Shown: in pieces, positions 35,772-45,203 of the stretch
Numbering within the stretch: the first letter of the stretch is position 1
Layout of the letters: every line of letters starts with the position of its first letter
Source of the DNA: Synechococcus sp. UW140
Lineage (GTDB): Bacteria; Cyanobacteriota; Cyanobacteriia; PCC-6307; Cyanobiaceae
Length of the DNA stretch: 64,000 nucleotides
Reading direction: 5' to 3'
Assembly (NCBI RefSeq): GCF_900474295.1
Contig: NZ_UCOB01000003.1
Location: 230,990 to 294,989 of the forward strand
Position numbers and translations under genes: made by a program
The notes under the pieces: generated by a model
What the model saw: only the letters and a program-made list of their open reading frames with translations
Told to the model about the DNA's origin: nothing
Database searches by the model: none

Positions 35772-37556
35772 GTGAGTCAGCCCAGCGTCGACGCCACCAA
35801 GAGTTCTCAGGGCGCAGGCAGCGGCAAGCTCGACATGGAAGGAATTCCACTACCGAAGGCAGAGCAACGAAAGCGAGACAGCCTCTTCCTCAAAGAACCT
35901 CTGTTAACAGAGCTGGGCAACGACCGTCCCAATTTCAGCGAAGACGCTCTTCAGATTCTCAAGTTCCACGGCAGTTATCAGCAGGACGACAGGGACAAAC
36001 GCGAGAAAGGCAAGGACAAGCAATGGCAGATGATGCTGCGCCTGCGCAGTCCGGGTGGACGCATCCCCACCGCACTGTTTTTGGCCATGAACGATCTGGC
36101 CGATCGCCTTGGCGACGGAACGCTTCGTGCCACAACCCGTCAGGCCTTCCAGATGCACGGAGTGCCCAAAGCCGACCTCAAGGAGGTGATTGGCACGATT
36201 GTTCGAAACCTTGGTTCCACGCTTGCTGCCTGTGGAGATATCAACCGCAATGTGATGGCACCGGCGGCCCCTTTTGACAAAGGCGGGTACCCGGCAGCAA
36301 GACAGCTCGCCGATGAGATCGCTGATCTGCTGAGTCCAGAATCCGCCGAAGGCTCGTATTTGGATCTCTGGGTCGATGGAGACCTGAGCTATCGAATCAA
36401 AGCTGGCCGAAAGGTGAATGCGGTGCGAAAGCGCCAGTTTGAGGGAGCGGTGTTCTCAGGCGATCAGCAAGAACCTCTGTATGGAGACACCTATCTGCCA
36501 CGCAAATTCAAGGTGGCGGTCACCGTGCCTGGAGACAATTCTGTCGATCTTCTGACCCAGGACATCGGCCTGGTGGTCTTCACAGACAGCAACGGTGGTC
36601 TCCGCGGATGCAACGTGTATGTGGGGGGCGGCATGGGCCGAACCCACAACAAGGAAGAGACATTCGCTCGGATCGCTGAACCGCTTGGCTATGTGGCCGC
36701 GGATCAGGTATTGGATTTGGTGCAAAGCATCCTGGCCCTTCAGCGCGACCATGGCGATCGCAGGCTGAGGCGTCATGCCCGCATGAAGTATCTGCTCCAT
36801 GACAGAGGCATCCAGTGGTTCCGTCAGGAATTAATGCGGGCCTACTTCAGCGGAGACCTGAAACCTTTGCGCAGCGAGCCCAAGCCAAAACTGAATGATT
36901 ACCTGGGCTGGCATCGCCATCGGGCCGGCATGTGGTTTGTAGGCATTCCGCTGCTCTGCGGTCGGCTGGAAGGTGCTTTCAAGCAAGGGCTGAGCAAGAT
37001 CGTCGAGACCTATCAACTGGAAATCCGTCTCACTCCCAATCAAGATTTACTGCTCTGCAACATCGGAACCCCACAAAGGGCTTCCATCCGCACTGCCCTG
37101 GAAGGACTCGGCATTAACACCCCTGACATGCCAGCACCGCTAGCCAGACACGCCATCGCCTGCCCGGCCCTACCGACGTGCGGTCTCGCCATCACCGAAT
37201 CAGAACGGACCCTCCCTTCTGTGCTGGAGCGACTTGACAGCCAACTCCAACGCTTGGAGATCGACAAACCGGTGTTGATCCGGATGACTGGCTGCCCGAA
37301 TGGCTGCGCCCGCCCTTACATGGCAGAACTGGCGCTCGTGGGAAGCGGCGTCAACCAATACCAGCTTTGGTTAGGCGGCAGTGCCAACTTGCAACGCCTC
37401 GCCAAGCCCTATATCCAGAAGCTACCTCTGGATCAGTTGGAGACCGCAATTGAACCTCTGTTGTTGAGCTGGAAGGAAGCAGGTGGACGCCGCACCCTCG
37501 GAGACCATGTGCAAAAACTGGGTGATCAGGCAGTGTCCGCGCTGCTCAATGCTTGA
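35772..37556 (+). CDS. sir: Ferredoxin-sulfite reductase
   Basis: A 594-residue enzyme that reduces sulfite to sulfide with six electrons from ferredoxin. Siroheme and the 4Fe-4S cluster are bound by the Cys pair patterns CPALPTC and TGCPNGC; the substrate Arg region RTHNKEETFARIAEPLG and RMTGCPNGCARPYMAELALV fit the sulfite rather than nitrite branch. The start is GTG 35772. Its 3' end overlaps the broken vanX gene by 31 bases, convergently. Confidence 0.92.
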   Translation: MSQPSVDATKSSQGAGSGKLDMEGIPLPKAEQRKRDSLFLKEPLLTELGNDRPNFSEDALQILKFHGSYQQDDRDKREKGKDKQWQMMLRLRSPGGRIPTALFLAMNDLADRLGDGTLRATTRQAFQMHGVPKADLKEVIGTIVRNLGSTLAACGDINRNVMAPAAPFDKGGYPAARQLADEIADLLSPESAEGSYLDLWVDGDLSYRIKAGRKVNAVRKRQFEGAVFSGDQQEPLYGDTYLPRKFKVAVTVPGDNSVDLLTQDIGLVVFTDSNGGLRGCNVYVGGGMGRTHNKEETFARIAEPLGYVAADQVLDLVQSILALQRDHGDRRLRRHARMKYLLHDRGIQWFRQELMRAYFSGDLKPLRSEPKPKLNDYLGWHRHRAGMWFVGIPLLCGRLEGAFKQGLSKIVETYQLEIRLTPNQDLLLCNIGTPQRASIRTALEGLGINTPDMPAPLARHAIACPALPTCGLAITESERTLPSVLERLDSQLQRLEIDKPVLIRMTGCPNGCARPYMAELALVGSGVNQYQLWLGGSANLQRLAKPYIQKLPLDQLETAIEPLLLSWKEAGGRRTLGDHVQKLGDQAVSALLNA

Positions 37557-38272
37557 TCACAGCGACCGTAGATGGCCTGCTGCGCCCCCGAACGCCATGC
37601 CCAGAGCTGATCGCCAAAACTGAAATGCCACCACTCATTGGGATGGCGAACAAACCCCTGCTCGCTAAGCACACGATCGAGCAGACAACGTCGTTGATGG
37701 ACACCAACGGCGAATGCGTTCCGACCAGCCAAAGCCGCTGCGGCGTAGTGATCCGGCTCGGAAACGGGGCCAATCGCATCGATCTCACCACCCATTGCGA
37801 GCAGATCACCATCACGTGCCGCCAGCGTCAGATCAACAGCAGCTCCCGTGCTGTGCGGCGGCGGCGTGGTTGCGTCAAGGCTCGGGGGTGCCCAGAAACG
37901 ACCAACGGCACGCCGCACCTCGGCAATCGCTCGATCGATGTCCGCATCGGATCCAGCGGTTTTGAGGTTGATGCCCAAGCGAGCACACTCTTCAGCCACG
38001 GCATGGTCAACCATGAAGGCCTGCACTGAGACAGGACGCCATGCATCGAAGATGACAAAGCGGAGCTCCTGGTCATGGGTTTGAAGCTGCTGCTCGGCCG
38101 CGATCAAACGCTTCACCACTCCCGTCCGCAGAACAAAAGGATCGGCTCCCGGTCCGTAGGGCGCGCCTAAGCGCTAGTAAGGGTGTGGCTGGAGGCATAA
38201 CAGCCCTGGGCGTAACCGCTGCAGCGGCTCGCCGCAGTCGTCGATTGGACGATCGCTCCAGGGACGCAGCAC
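37526..38272 (-). pseudogene. D-Ala-D-Ala dipeptidase VanX, interrupted by an amber codon
   Basis: The intact part (38119 to 37526, 197 residues) has the VanX zinc sites: FDAWRPVSVQAFMV, HSTGAAVDLTLAARDGD and NEWWHFSF. The same frame continues upstream with family-like sequence (RPIDDCGEPLQRLRPG, then PHPY and RLGAPYGPGADPFVLRTGV) back to a GTG at 38272, but a TAG at 38174-38176 splits PHPY from RLGAPYG at codon 33. A restart at GTG 38119 would lose the N-terminal 51 residues. Either a recent nonsense mutation or a sequence error; the substrate would be D-Ala-D-Ala recycled in peptidoglycan metabolism. Confidence 0.75.
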
Positions 38273-38652
38273 CGGACCACTTCAACACCGTTCAAGGCTG
38301 ACAGAAGCAGACAGCAGGAAGCCGTTTCCACAAGCGGTCACAATTTTTCCCCAGGATGGGTCTCATTTCACACGCCGCGAACAGGTTGTGACGCTGGAGA
38401 CACCTCGTTAGCGAGGCGCGTGACAACAAACCATAAAGACAATATTTAGCTTTTGGGGCGAAGGGCCGGCCTTCCCGCCAAGATCCTTGCACCAGAATGG
38501 AAGTCGGCCATTCAATCTCAATGGCAACAGCAGCCGTAGCGCCAGAGAAAAACAAGCCAAAAACCGACATTTGTCAGCGACACCTCAAAAAAGTAGCAAA
38601 AAAGGAATAGTGAGACTCAATCGAGACTCAAGCCTGTGGAAATAAACGAGCA
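38273..38652. other. Non-coding stretch of 380 bases with a stem-loop
   Basis: A stem-loop lies at 38386-38426: an outer stem TTGTGACGC/GCGTGACAA (8 of 9 paired) and an inner CCTCG-TTAG-CGAGG hairpin, with an asymmetric 8-base bulge. A 30-codon frame starts at ATG 38519 on the plus strand, too short to support. Two adjacent GAGACTCAA repeats occur near 38610. Confidence 0.45.
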
Positions 38653-41202
38653 TTAATTCAATTGACCTGAAGCGGTCATCCGAAGACGTTGATTTTCCAG
38701 CAACTGGCGCAGAACGGGGTGACGATTGAGACCAGGATCCAGATCAATCAACCTGCTGGCCTCCTGGCGTGCCTCCTCCAGAACAGCGCCATCATCGGCA
38801 AGACTTGCTAGAGCCAAATCAGGCAAACCGGACTGGCGGGTCCCGAGCACTTGACCAGGTCCCCGAAGGCGTAAATCCATTTCTGCAATCTCAAAGCCGT
38901 CGGTGGAATGAACAAGAACATCGAGACGTTGGCGCGCCAGAGCGTTGCGGCTGTCATTTACTAGTAGACAGTGAGAAGCAGCTGCTCCACGACCAACACG
39001 ACCACGAAGCTGGTGCAACTGGGCCAGGCCGAAGCGATCGGCATGATCAATCACCATCACGCTGGCCTCAGGAACATCCACACCCACCTCAACGACGGTC
39101 GTAGAAACAAGAACCTGACAATCTCCACACGAAAACGACTGAATCACAGCCTGCTTGTCTGCACTGCTGAGGCGTCCATGTAGCAACCCAACCGAAAGAT
39201 CGGGAAAGACCTCTTCTGCAAGTTGGCGATGCACATCGACGGCGGAACGTAAATCCAATTTCTCCGACTCTTCGACCAGGGGCAGCACCACATATGCACG
39301 CTGACCGGCCTCAACCTCCTTTCGGATCAACTCGTGGGCATCGTGACGCTCTGATCCGGCAATTTGACGGGTTTGGATCGGTGTCCGTCCTGGTGGCAAC
39401 TCATCAATTTGGCTCACATCCAGATCGCCATGCAGGGAGAGGGCAAGGGTGCGAGGAATTGGTGTCGCCGTCATCGTCAAAAGGTGAGGTTGTAATCCCT
39501 TACTGAGAAGACGATTGCGCTGGCGAACACCGAAACGATGCTGCTCATCCACCACCACCAGACCCAGGCGCGAGAAGTCAACAGGGTCTTCGATCAACGC
39601 GTGGGTACCAACCAAAATGCGCAGTGTTCCATTGGCCAGATCAGTGAGCATGCGCCTGCGGTTCGGTCTTGAAGTCGAACCAGTCAGCAACTCCACGCTG
39701 ACGTGAAGCGGCGTCAACCATTGGCAGAGACTGCGATAGTGCTGCTCCGCCAGCACTTCAGTGGGCGCCATCAGAGCTCCCTGCCAACCGGCATCGACGG
39801 CATTGAGGAGGGAGGCCACCGCCACCACGGTTTTACCGCTGCCCACATCCCCCTGGACCAAGCGTGCCATCGGTTCGCTCTTGCGTAAGTCGCTCTCGAT
39901 CTCCGCCAAGACACGCTGCTGCGCAGCTGTTAGCTGAAAGGGCAACAAGTCGAGGAAGCGACCAACAAGACCGTCTCTCTGGCCAATGCCCTCAAGGCTC
40001 GGAGCCTGGCGCTGACGTAAGTCGGCGCGGCGCTGCATCAGACCCAGCTGCAGCAAAAGAAATTCGTCAAACACAAGTCTTCGCCTTGCCTGCTGAAGAC
40101 GTTCACGATCCACAGGCCGATGAATCCCTTGCAGGGCCTCAGGACGAGCGATCAGATTCAGGACTGCACGTCGATCAGGACTGAGGGGTTCGGGCCAATG
40201 CTCAGCCACAGGAAGCACAAGCTCCACCAGACCACGCAATCGATCGGCTGTGAGCCCTTCAGTGAGGGCATAAACCGGAAGCAATCGGCCAATCTGACGT
40301 GATCGCAACGGAGAGTGAGCAGTCTCCATCACCTCGATCAAAGGATCCTGGAAGCTGATCCCATAAGCGCCGGTCTTGACCAGACCGCTAATCGCCACTG
40401 TGGCTCCAACGGGATATTGTCGGCTCTGAGCATGCAACGCCGCTGGGTTGCTGAACCGTTTGCCAGCGAGGAATCGGGTTACCTTCAACCGACCGGTGGG
40501 ATCCTGCACTTGCAGCTCCAGGATCGAGAGATTGGGGTTACGCGGACTCGTGAATCCGTGACAGCGGCGCACCGTGGCCACGATCGTTGCTGTTTGCCCG
40601 GCCTCAAGGGCGTCGATGCGGCGCATCGCCGAATAGTCGACGTAATCCCTCGGGAAATACAGGAGTAAATCCCTGACCAGCAGCAGTCCTAGGGATGCCA
40701 AGCGTTCCGCCAGCTTTGGTCCAATGCCCTTGACAGCAGACAACGGCAAGTCGGGAGAAAGTGTGGCTGTTGCTGTCCGATTGGGTTGGTGGTTGTCGGC
40801 TTGATCCTTCACCCTCAATCGAGGCGGTGCCATCGGTTGCGACGGTTCCATCCGCTGGCGGAATTGATGAAGCCATTGCCGCGTGGAGGTCACCAGTCGG
40901 CGGCGAGCCGATTCAGACAGCGACGGGTAACTGCGATAAGAAGCCGCCAAGGAGGTCAAGCGAGCGCTGCTATCCGCAGGGAACGGGAGCGGTGGTGGTG
41001 TCGCGAGCTGACGGGTCAGAAACTGGTGAAATCGTTCCTGACGTCCCTGCAGGTCAATGAAGCCGCGATCAGCCTCCAACGTCAGTGATGTTTGAAGAGG
41101 ATGCAGCCAGGCCTGCAGACGATTGAGGTCTGCTGCTGAGCACGTCGGAGTCAGCTCTTGGGAGGATGGGTTGGAGGGCTGGTTGGAGGGCTGGGCCACC
41201 AC
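38653..41202 (-). CDS. recG: ATP-dependent DNA helicase RecG
   Basis: An 849-residue helicase that rescues stalled replication forks. Visible are the wedge/OB domain (TATIVATVRRCHGF), Walker A QGDVGSGKTVVA, DEQHRFGV, MTATPIPRTL and the TRG-like C-terminal LRLRGPGQVLGTRQSG. The start is unclear: a TTG at 41304 would overlap the upstream gene by 154 bases; GTG 41202 still overlaps by 52. The N-terminal extension before the helicase core is long, as in other cyanobacteria. Confidence 0.9.
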   Translation of the reverse strand: MVAQPSNQPSNPSSQELTPTCSAADLNRLQAWLHPLQTSLTLEADRGFIDLQGRQERFHQFLTRQLATPPPLPFPADSSARLTSLAASYRSYPSLSESARRRLVTSTRQWLHQFRQRMEPSQPMAPPRLRVKDQADNHQPNRTATATLSPDLPLSAVKGIGPKLAERLASLGLLLVRDLLLYFPRDYVDYSAMRRIDALEAGQTATIVATVRRCHGFTSPRNPNLSILELQVQDPTGRLKVTRFLAGKRFSNPAALHAQSRQYPVGATVAISGLVKTGAYGISFQDPLIEVMETAHSPLRSRQIGRLLPVYALTEGLTADRLRGLVELVLPVAEHWPEPLSPDRRAVLNLIARPEALQGIHRPVDRERLQQARRRLVFDEFLLLQLGLMQRRADLRQRQAPSLEGIGQRDGLVGRFLDLLPFQLTAAQQRVLAEIESDLRKSEPMARLVQGDVGSGKTVVAVASLLNAVDAGWQGALMAPTEVLAEQHYRSLCQWLTPLHVSVELLTGSTSRPNRRRMLTDLANGTLRILVGTHALIEDPVDFSRLGLVVVDEQHRFGVRQRNRLLSKGLQPHLLTMTATPIPRTLALSLHGDLDVSQIDELPPGRTPIQTRQIAGSERHDAHELIRKEVEAGQRAYVVLPLVEESEKLDLRSAVDVHRQLAEEVFPDLSVGLLHGRLSSADKQAVIQSFSCGDCQVLVSTTVVEVGVDVPEASVMVIDHADRFGLAQLHQLRGRVGRGAAASHCLLVNDSRNALARQRLDVLVHSTDGFEIAEMDLRLRGPGQVLGTRQSGLPDLALASLADDGAVLEEARQEASRLIDLDPGLNRHPVLRQLLENQRLRMTASGQLN

Positions 41203-42416
41203 TGATGCTGCACGTGTTGGGTCTGAGCACGCCGCTGCCAGTGGCGTTGCTGTCGAACCATTGTGAGCAGGCTCTGCTTCCGTTGTCGGAGCCTGCTGCG
41301 ACAACGACGCAATGGCACTAGGTCGAATTCCAGTTCAGACGGGCGCAGAAGAACACAGCAGAGATCGATCAACTGGTCACCGGAGCCGGTCATCGGCAAA
41401 GGGACCCTCAGCCGGAGGAGATTGGAGGCAGTGGACAGGGTCTCGACCTGGCCAGCATGCACGGCGTCCAGCAGGCTGATGGGCAAGAGGCTGGTGGTGA
41501 GCCCTGCTCGCAACAGCTCAACATTGATCGCGTGAGAGAGGTTGCGCAGACGACGCACAACAGCCAGATCAAGGCCGTCGAGCCAGCGCATCAGCTCCAA
41601 GGGCATCGTGGGCATGAAATCGGAACTGAGCTGATCGGAATCCGAACCAGCTGCTTCCTCATTGCTCGGATCAGACAGGGATGAATCCTCGGAAGCGTCC
41701 ATGGCCTGGCCGGCCATCAGAAAAAGCGAGCGCAACACATCAAGATCACTGCTGGCCTGGTCTCCAACGCCACGATCACCATCCTCGTCCTGGTCTGTGG
41801 TTGGCGGAGGGTCTTCGAAACTCAGATCCAGCTCTGATTCAAGCGCCACATCCTCGTCAGAGGGTGTGAGCGAAGCCTCCTCCTTCTGCTCTCCATTCAC
41901 AGGAGGCAAGAGACCATCGAGAAGGGCGGGTTGATCAACCGGCGGAGCAAGGCTGAGCTGAACCGATCCGGACATCCCATCATCAGAGAAACTGTCAGGA
42001 GCGGGACCTTGTTGGTCCGTCTGATGCGTCTGGTCCGAAGACCGCTGCAAGCTCTCCATCATGGATTGTTGAGCCTGACGTCTTCGCGTCCGCTTCTCCC
42101 GATTGAGCTCCTTAGCAAGTAATTGGAGTTGTTCAATCGTGAGCAAGGAACTACAGCGTTGGATGAGCTCGTCGATCCGCTGCTGGAGAGAGTGGCGAGA
42201 GAGATCGGAAAGCTGATTCAAGCGAGCGTGATCAAGGCTGCAGAGGAGATGCCCAAGGGCGCGATGCACCGCTGAGGGCAAGCGCTCACGCAAGAGTCTT
42301 AGATAATCAGATTGATCCGCATAAAAAGCTGGTGCCGTATCACGACACCAGCTCTGAAGACGAGCAAGCTGCTCGTCAGGGTTATATGGCAAAGCGCTTT
42401 CCTGGTCGGACGCCAA
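41151..42416 (-). CDS. Conserved cyanobacterial hypothetical protein between tsf and recG
   Basis: A 421-residue protein of unknown function. The N-terminal third is helical and charged (LLAKELNREKRTRRRQAQQ), the middle third (about 140-265) is acidic and disordered, and the C-terminal part is folded (LELMRWLDGLDLAVVRRLRN, LIDLCCVLLRPSELEFDLVP) with a basic tail. The start is TTG 42416, two bases after the tsf stop. The tail overlaps the recG start. I do not recognise its function; its place in the translation-factor cluster may matter. Confidence 0.75.
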   Translation of the reverse strand: MASDQESALPYNPDEQLARLQSWCRDTAPAFYADQSDYLRLLRERLPSAVHRALGHLLCSLDHARLNQLSDLSRHSLQQRIDELIQRCSSLLTIEQLQLLAKELNREKRTRRRQAQQSMMESLQRSSDQTHQTDQQGPAPDSFSDDGMSGSVQLSLAPPVDQPALLDGLLPPVNGEQKEEASLTPSDEDVALESELDLSFEDPPPTTDQDEDGDRGVGDQASSDLDVLRSLFLMAGQAMDASEDSSLSDPSNEEAAGSDSDQLSSDFMPTMPLELMRWLDGLDLAVVRRLRNLSHAINVELLRAGLTTSLLPISLLDAVHAGQVETLSTASNLLRLRVPLPMTGSGDQLIDLCCVLLRPSELEFDLVPLRRCRSRLRQRKQSLLTMVRQQRHWQRRAQTQHVQHQWWPSPPTSPPTHPPKS

Positions 42417-42418
42417 GA

Positions 42419-43075
42419 TCAGCCTTTGGTCATGGATGCCACTTCAGTGGCGAAATCGACTTGTTCAATCTCGATCCCTTCACCCAGGGTGTAACGGGTG
42501 AAACGGCGCACCTGGACGTTTTCGCCGATCTTTCCAGCCACTTGCTTCACCAGTTCGGCCAAGGAGAGTGAGCTATCGCGGATAAAAGGCTGATCCAACA
42601 AAGCCATTTCCTTCAGTCGCTTGCCGATCCGACCCTCAACAATTCTGGCCTTCATCTGATCTGGCTTGCCCTCAAGGTCATCACGACCCATTTCGATCGA
42701 CTTCTCACGGTCGACAATTTCTTGAGGGATGTCGTCGGTGCTGACGTACTCAACACTTGGGCAGGCTGCAATCTGCATGGAGACATCACGCAGAAGACCC
42801 TGGAACAGATCGCCACGTGCAACGAAATCCGTTTCACAGTTGATCTCCACAAGAACTCCGACGCGCGCACCGGTGTGGATGTAGCTGCCGATGGCCCCTT
42901 CAGCAGCAGCACGGCTCGACTTCTTCTCGGCGCTGGCAATGCCCTTCTGACGAAGCCACTCAACCGCTTTGGTCATATCGCCCTCGGTTTCCCCCAGGGC
43001 TTTTTTGCAATCCATCATTCCTGCGCCAGTCTTATCGCGCAGATCCTTGACAAGCTTGGCGGATACGGCGGCCAT
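42419..43075 (-). CDS. tsf: Elongation factor Ts
   Basis: A 218-residue nucleotide exchange factor for EF-Tu. It begins [20 protein letters not shown] and has the conserved MMDCKKAL and [22 protein letters not shown] blocks, plus [20 protein letters not shown]. Downstream of rpsB by 83 bases, the usual rpsB-tsf pair. ATG 43075. Confidence 0.95.
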   Translation of the reverse strand: MAAVSAKLVKDLRDKTGAGMMDCKKALGETEGDMTKAVEWLRQKGIASAEKKSSRAAAEGAIGSYIHTGARVGVLVEINCETDFVARGDLFQGLLRDVSMQIAACPSVEYVSTDDIPQEIVDREKSIEMGRDDLEGKPDQMKARIVEGRIGKRLKEMALLDQPFIRDSSLSLAELVKQVAGKIGENVQVRRFTRYTLGEGIEIEQVDFATEVASMTKG

Positions 43076-43158
43076 CGGTAGAGGGGGAAAATAGGAACAA
43101 GAAGAGCCGCCTTCCCACAAATGAGGGAGGGCGGCGTGAACAAAAAGGCAGGTGAAAC

Positions 43159-43878
43159 TTAGCCCTGGCCGTCGTCGCCACCGCGCTGATCATTGGCGCC
43201 ATGGCGACCTTCGTTGATCGCGTCAGCCAAACGGCTCAACACCAACTGAACGGAGCGCACGGCATCGTCGTTGCAGGGGATCGGAACCTCACAGAGATCA
43301 GGATCACAATTGGTATCCAGCATCGACACCAAAGGAATGTCGAGCTTGCGTGCCTCCAAAACTGCATTGGTCTCGCGACGTTGGTCCACAAGGATCACAA
43401 CATCGGGAAGACGACGCATGTTCTTGAGGCCTCCCAGATATTTCTGAAGCCGCTCCAGTTCACGGCGCAGAACGGCGGCTTCCTTTTTGGGGCGCATGGC
43501 GATCGCCCCACTGGACTCCATCCGTTCCAGATCCTTAAGGCGATCAATCCGGGCCTTCATCGTGGTCCAGTTGGTGAGCATGCCGCCCAGCCAACGTTGG
43601 TTCACATAGGAACCACCACAACGGGCCGCCTCAAGAGCAACCACTTCCGAGGCTTGCTTCTTGGTGCCAACAAAAAGGAAGCGTTTGCCACTGCGAGCGG
43701 CAGAGCGGACCCACTTGTAGGCATTGTTCATGCAGACAGCGGTCTGCACGAGATCGATGATGTGAACCCCATTGCGCGCGCAATAGATGTAGCGCGACAT
43801 CTTCGGGTTCCAGCGACGAGTCTGGTGCCCAAAGTGGGCGCCAGCCTCCATCATCTCGGCGAGAGTGACAACAGCCAT
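43159..43878 (-). CDS. rpsB: 30S ribosomal protein S2
   Basis: A 239-residue ribosomal protein: [34 protein letters not shown] and [20 protein letters not shown] are diagnostic of S2. The C-terminal tail is Gly/Asp-rich. The gene starts 11 bases after an unusual leader with interleaved inverted repeats. It is followed by tsf. Confidence 0.96.
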   Translation of the reverse strand: MAVVTLAEMMEAGAHFGHQTRRWNPKMSRYIYCARNGVHIIDLVQTAVCMNNAYKWVRSAARSGKRFLFVGTKKQASEVVALEAARCGGSYVNQRWLGGMLTNWTTMKARIDRLKDLERMESSGAIAMRPKKEAAVLRRELERLQKYLGGLKNMRRLPDVVILVDQRRETNAVLEARKLDIPLVSMLDTNCDPDLCEVPIPCNDDAVRSVQLVLSRLADAINEGRHGANDQRGGDDGQG

Positions 43879-43955
43879 GGTGTTTAAGGTTTCGGGTTCG
43901 CCTCCACCTGTCAGGGATGGTCAAGGACCAGCACCCGAAACAGACAGGTGTGCGG
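43879..43955 (-). promoter_or_regulatory. rpsB leader with interleaved inverted repeats (candidate pseudoknot)
   Basis: Two perfect inverted repeats are interleaved: GTTTCGGGT (43889-43897) with ACCCGAAAC (43933-43941), and CACCTGTC (43905-43912) with GACAGGTG (43943-43950). In RNA this order allows a pseudoknot or two mutually exclusive hairpins. A GGAGG on the mRNA strand (43901-43905) lies about 22 bases from the rpsB ATG and between the pairing arms. In E. coli the rpsB-tsf leader is bound by S2 for autogenous control; a similar role is inferred here. Confidence 0.5.
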
Positions 43956-43990
43956 TGTGAAAGAACTCAATGAATTTATCAAAAGACCGG

Positions 43991-44923
43991 TCAGCGCAGC
44001 CCGATAGCCTTCGCTTCACGGAACATCGCACGAACACCGATACGATTCAGGGGAAGGCGCAGCACTTCCATTGCCACGGCTGCATGGCCATGGCTAATCA
44101 GCCATTTCAGCAAAGGACGCAACGACCGTTCGTTGAGCAATCCGCCGAGGGTCAATAGCTCCCAAAGGATCAGGTGGAGCCAAGTGAACTGAATGATGAA
44201 ACGAACCCTGCGGGTCGGATGTTTGCGAAAGAACACCAACCCCATCTTGGCCCGTTCCTGCTCGACCCTGATCAGATCTGGAAGCTGAGCAAGGCTGAGG
44301 GCTGGATGCCAGTGGTAGCCAACCGCTTCCGGGCACTTGACCAACTCCACCCCCATCTGACGCAGCCGTTCACCCAATTCGAGGTCTTCCCAGCCATAAA
44401 GGCGAAAGCCAGTGTCAAAAAGGCCTGATCGCTGCAACACCGTGCGATCAATGGCCACATTGCCCGTGGCGAAATAGGCCCAAGACAAATCTCGCAGTTT
44501 GTGGCGTTCCGTTGTCGGCTGATCGAAATTGGCCGTGTTGATCACAGCTCCGTAGGTAAAACAGAGCCGATTGCCGCTCTGATGCCAGTAGCGCTGAAGA
44601 CCGCGGGCATGACTGGATAGGAACTGCGATGTGACCACTAGGTCACTGTCGATGAAAACGATCACATCACCGCGCGCATGGTCAACGCCACGGTTGCGCC
44701 CTTCTGCAGGTCCGCCATGGGCCTGTTCCACCAGCCGTACATGGGGGAAGCGCTCAGCCTGTTCCCTTAAACGAGAAGGGGTGCCGTCGGTCGAACCATC
44801 GTCAACGAGGACGACCTCATAATCGTCGATCTCACCGGAAGGACTCTGAGCTTCCAGAGCGACCAAACACTTCTCAAGGATCGGCCAGCGGTTGTAAGTG
44901 GGGATGACAACGCTGATAAACAT
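43991..44923 (-). CDS. Family 2 glycosyltransferase
   Basis: A 310-residue GT-A fold glycosyltransferase. ISVVIPTYNRWPILEKCL opens the nucleotide-sugar domain; VDDGSTDGT and FIDSDLV hold the metal-binding Asp residues, and GWEDLELGERLRQMG supplies the catalytic ED. The C-terminal half has a hydrophobic stretch (FIIQFTWLHLILWELLTLGG) that may anchor it to the membrane. Probably acts in surface polysaccharide or LPS synthesis; donor and acceptor unknown. ATG 44923. Confidence 0.88.
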   Translation of the reverse strand: MFISVVIPTYNRWPILEKCLVALEAQSPSGEIDDYEVVLVDDGSTDGTPSRLREQAERFPHVRLVEQAHGGPAEGRNRGVDHARGDVIVFIDSDLVVTSQFLSSHARGLQRYWHQSGNRLCFTYGAVINTANFDQPTTERHKLRDLSWAYFATGNVAIDRTVLQRSGLFDTGFRLYGWEDLELGERLRQMGVELVKCPEAVGYHWHPALSLAQLPDLIRVEQERAKMGLVFFRKHPTRRVRFIIQFTWLHLILWELLTLGGLLNERSLRPLLKWLISHGHAAVAMEVLRLPLNRIGVRAMFREAKAIGLR

Positions 44924-44965
44924 CCGCGTACAACCGGAGCGAGTGAAGGTCCAGCCTAAGGACAT

Positions 44966-44992
44966 CAAAAAAGGGGGGCGCAAGCCCCCCCT
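44966..44992 (-). terminator. Intrinsic terminator of the small basic protein gene
   Basis: A G/C-rich stem (AGGGGGGC and its complement around a GCAA loop), followed on the minus strand by a run of T. It lies 21 bases after the 45013-45168 stop and probably also ends the pcyA-devBCA transcript. Confidence 0.8.
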
Positions 44993-45012
44993 CGGTGCCA
45001 CGAGGGCGTCGA

Positions 45013-45168
45013 TCAGTCTGCGGCTCCACCGTTGTTGGCAGTACCGGTTACACCGTTGCCTGCACCTTCACCGCGGCCATCGTTACGCATTTTGCGCTTC
45101 TTGAATTTGCGGGCGTAGGCGCGGTTGCGCTCCTGCTTTTCCTTCTTGAGGTTCCTGCGCTTGGCCAT
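45013..45168 (-). CDS. Very small basic protein (51 residues)
   Basis: A 51-residue protein starting MAKRRNLKKEKQERNRAYAR, with further Lys/Arg (KFKKRKMRN) and a Gly/Asn-rich end. The basic, helical first half suggests RNA or ribosome binding; it resembles small conserved cyanobacterial proteins of unknown function. A strong terminator follows at once. It lies 35 bases after devA on the same strand. Confidence 0.7.
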   Translation of the reverse strand: MAKRRNLKKEKQERNRAYARKFKKRKMRNDGRGEGAGNGVTGTANNGGAAD

Positions 45169-45203
45169 CGCGGAGTTGATGAACGATTTTGGGTGCCACC
45201 AAC

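Noticed and set aside
38292..38570. 92-codon minus-strand frame starting MSVFGLFFSG
   Set aside because: Lies across the stem-loop region with no coding-like composition and no ribosome-binding site.
38519..38611. 30-codon frame starting MATAAVAPEK
   Set aside because: Too short, no ribosome-binding site, and no recognisable family.
41203..41304. Longer RecG start at TTG 41304
   Set aside because: Requires a 154-base overlap with the upstream gene and adds low-complexity sequence.
43889..43950. Reading the rpsB leader repeats as a tRNA or simple terminator
   Set aside because: No tRNA arms or anticodon, no T-run, and the repeats are interleaved rather than nested.
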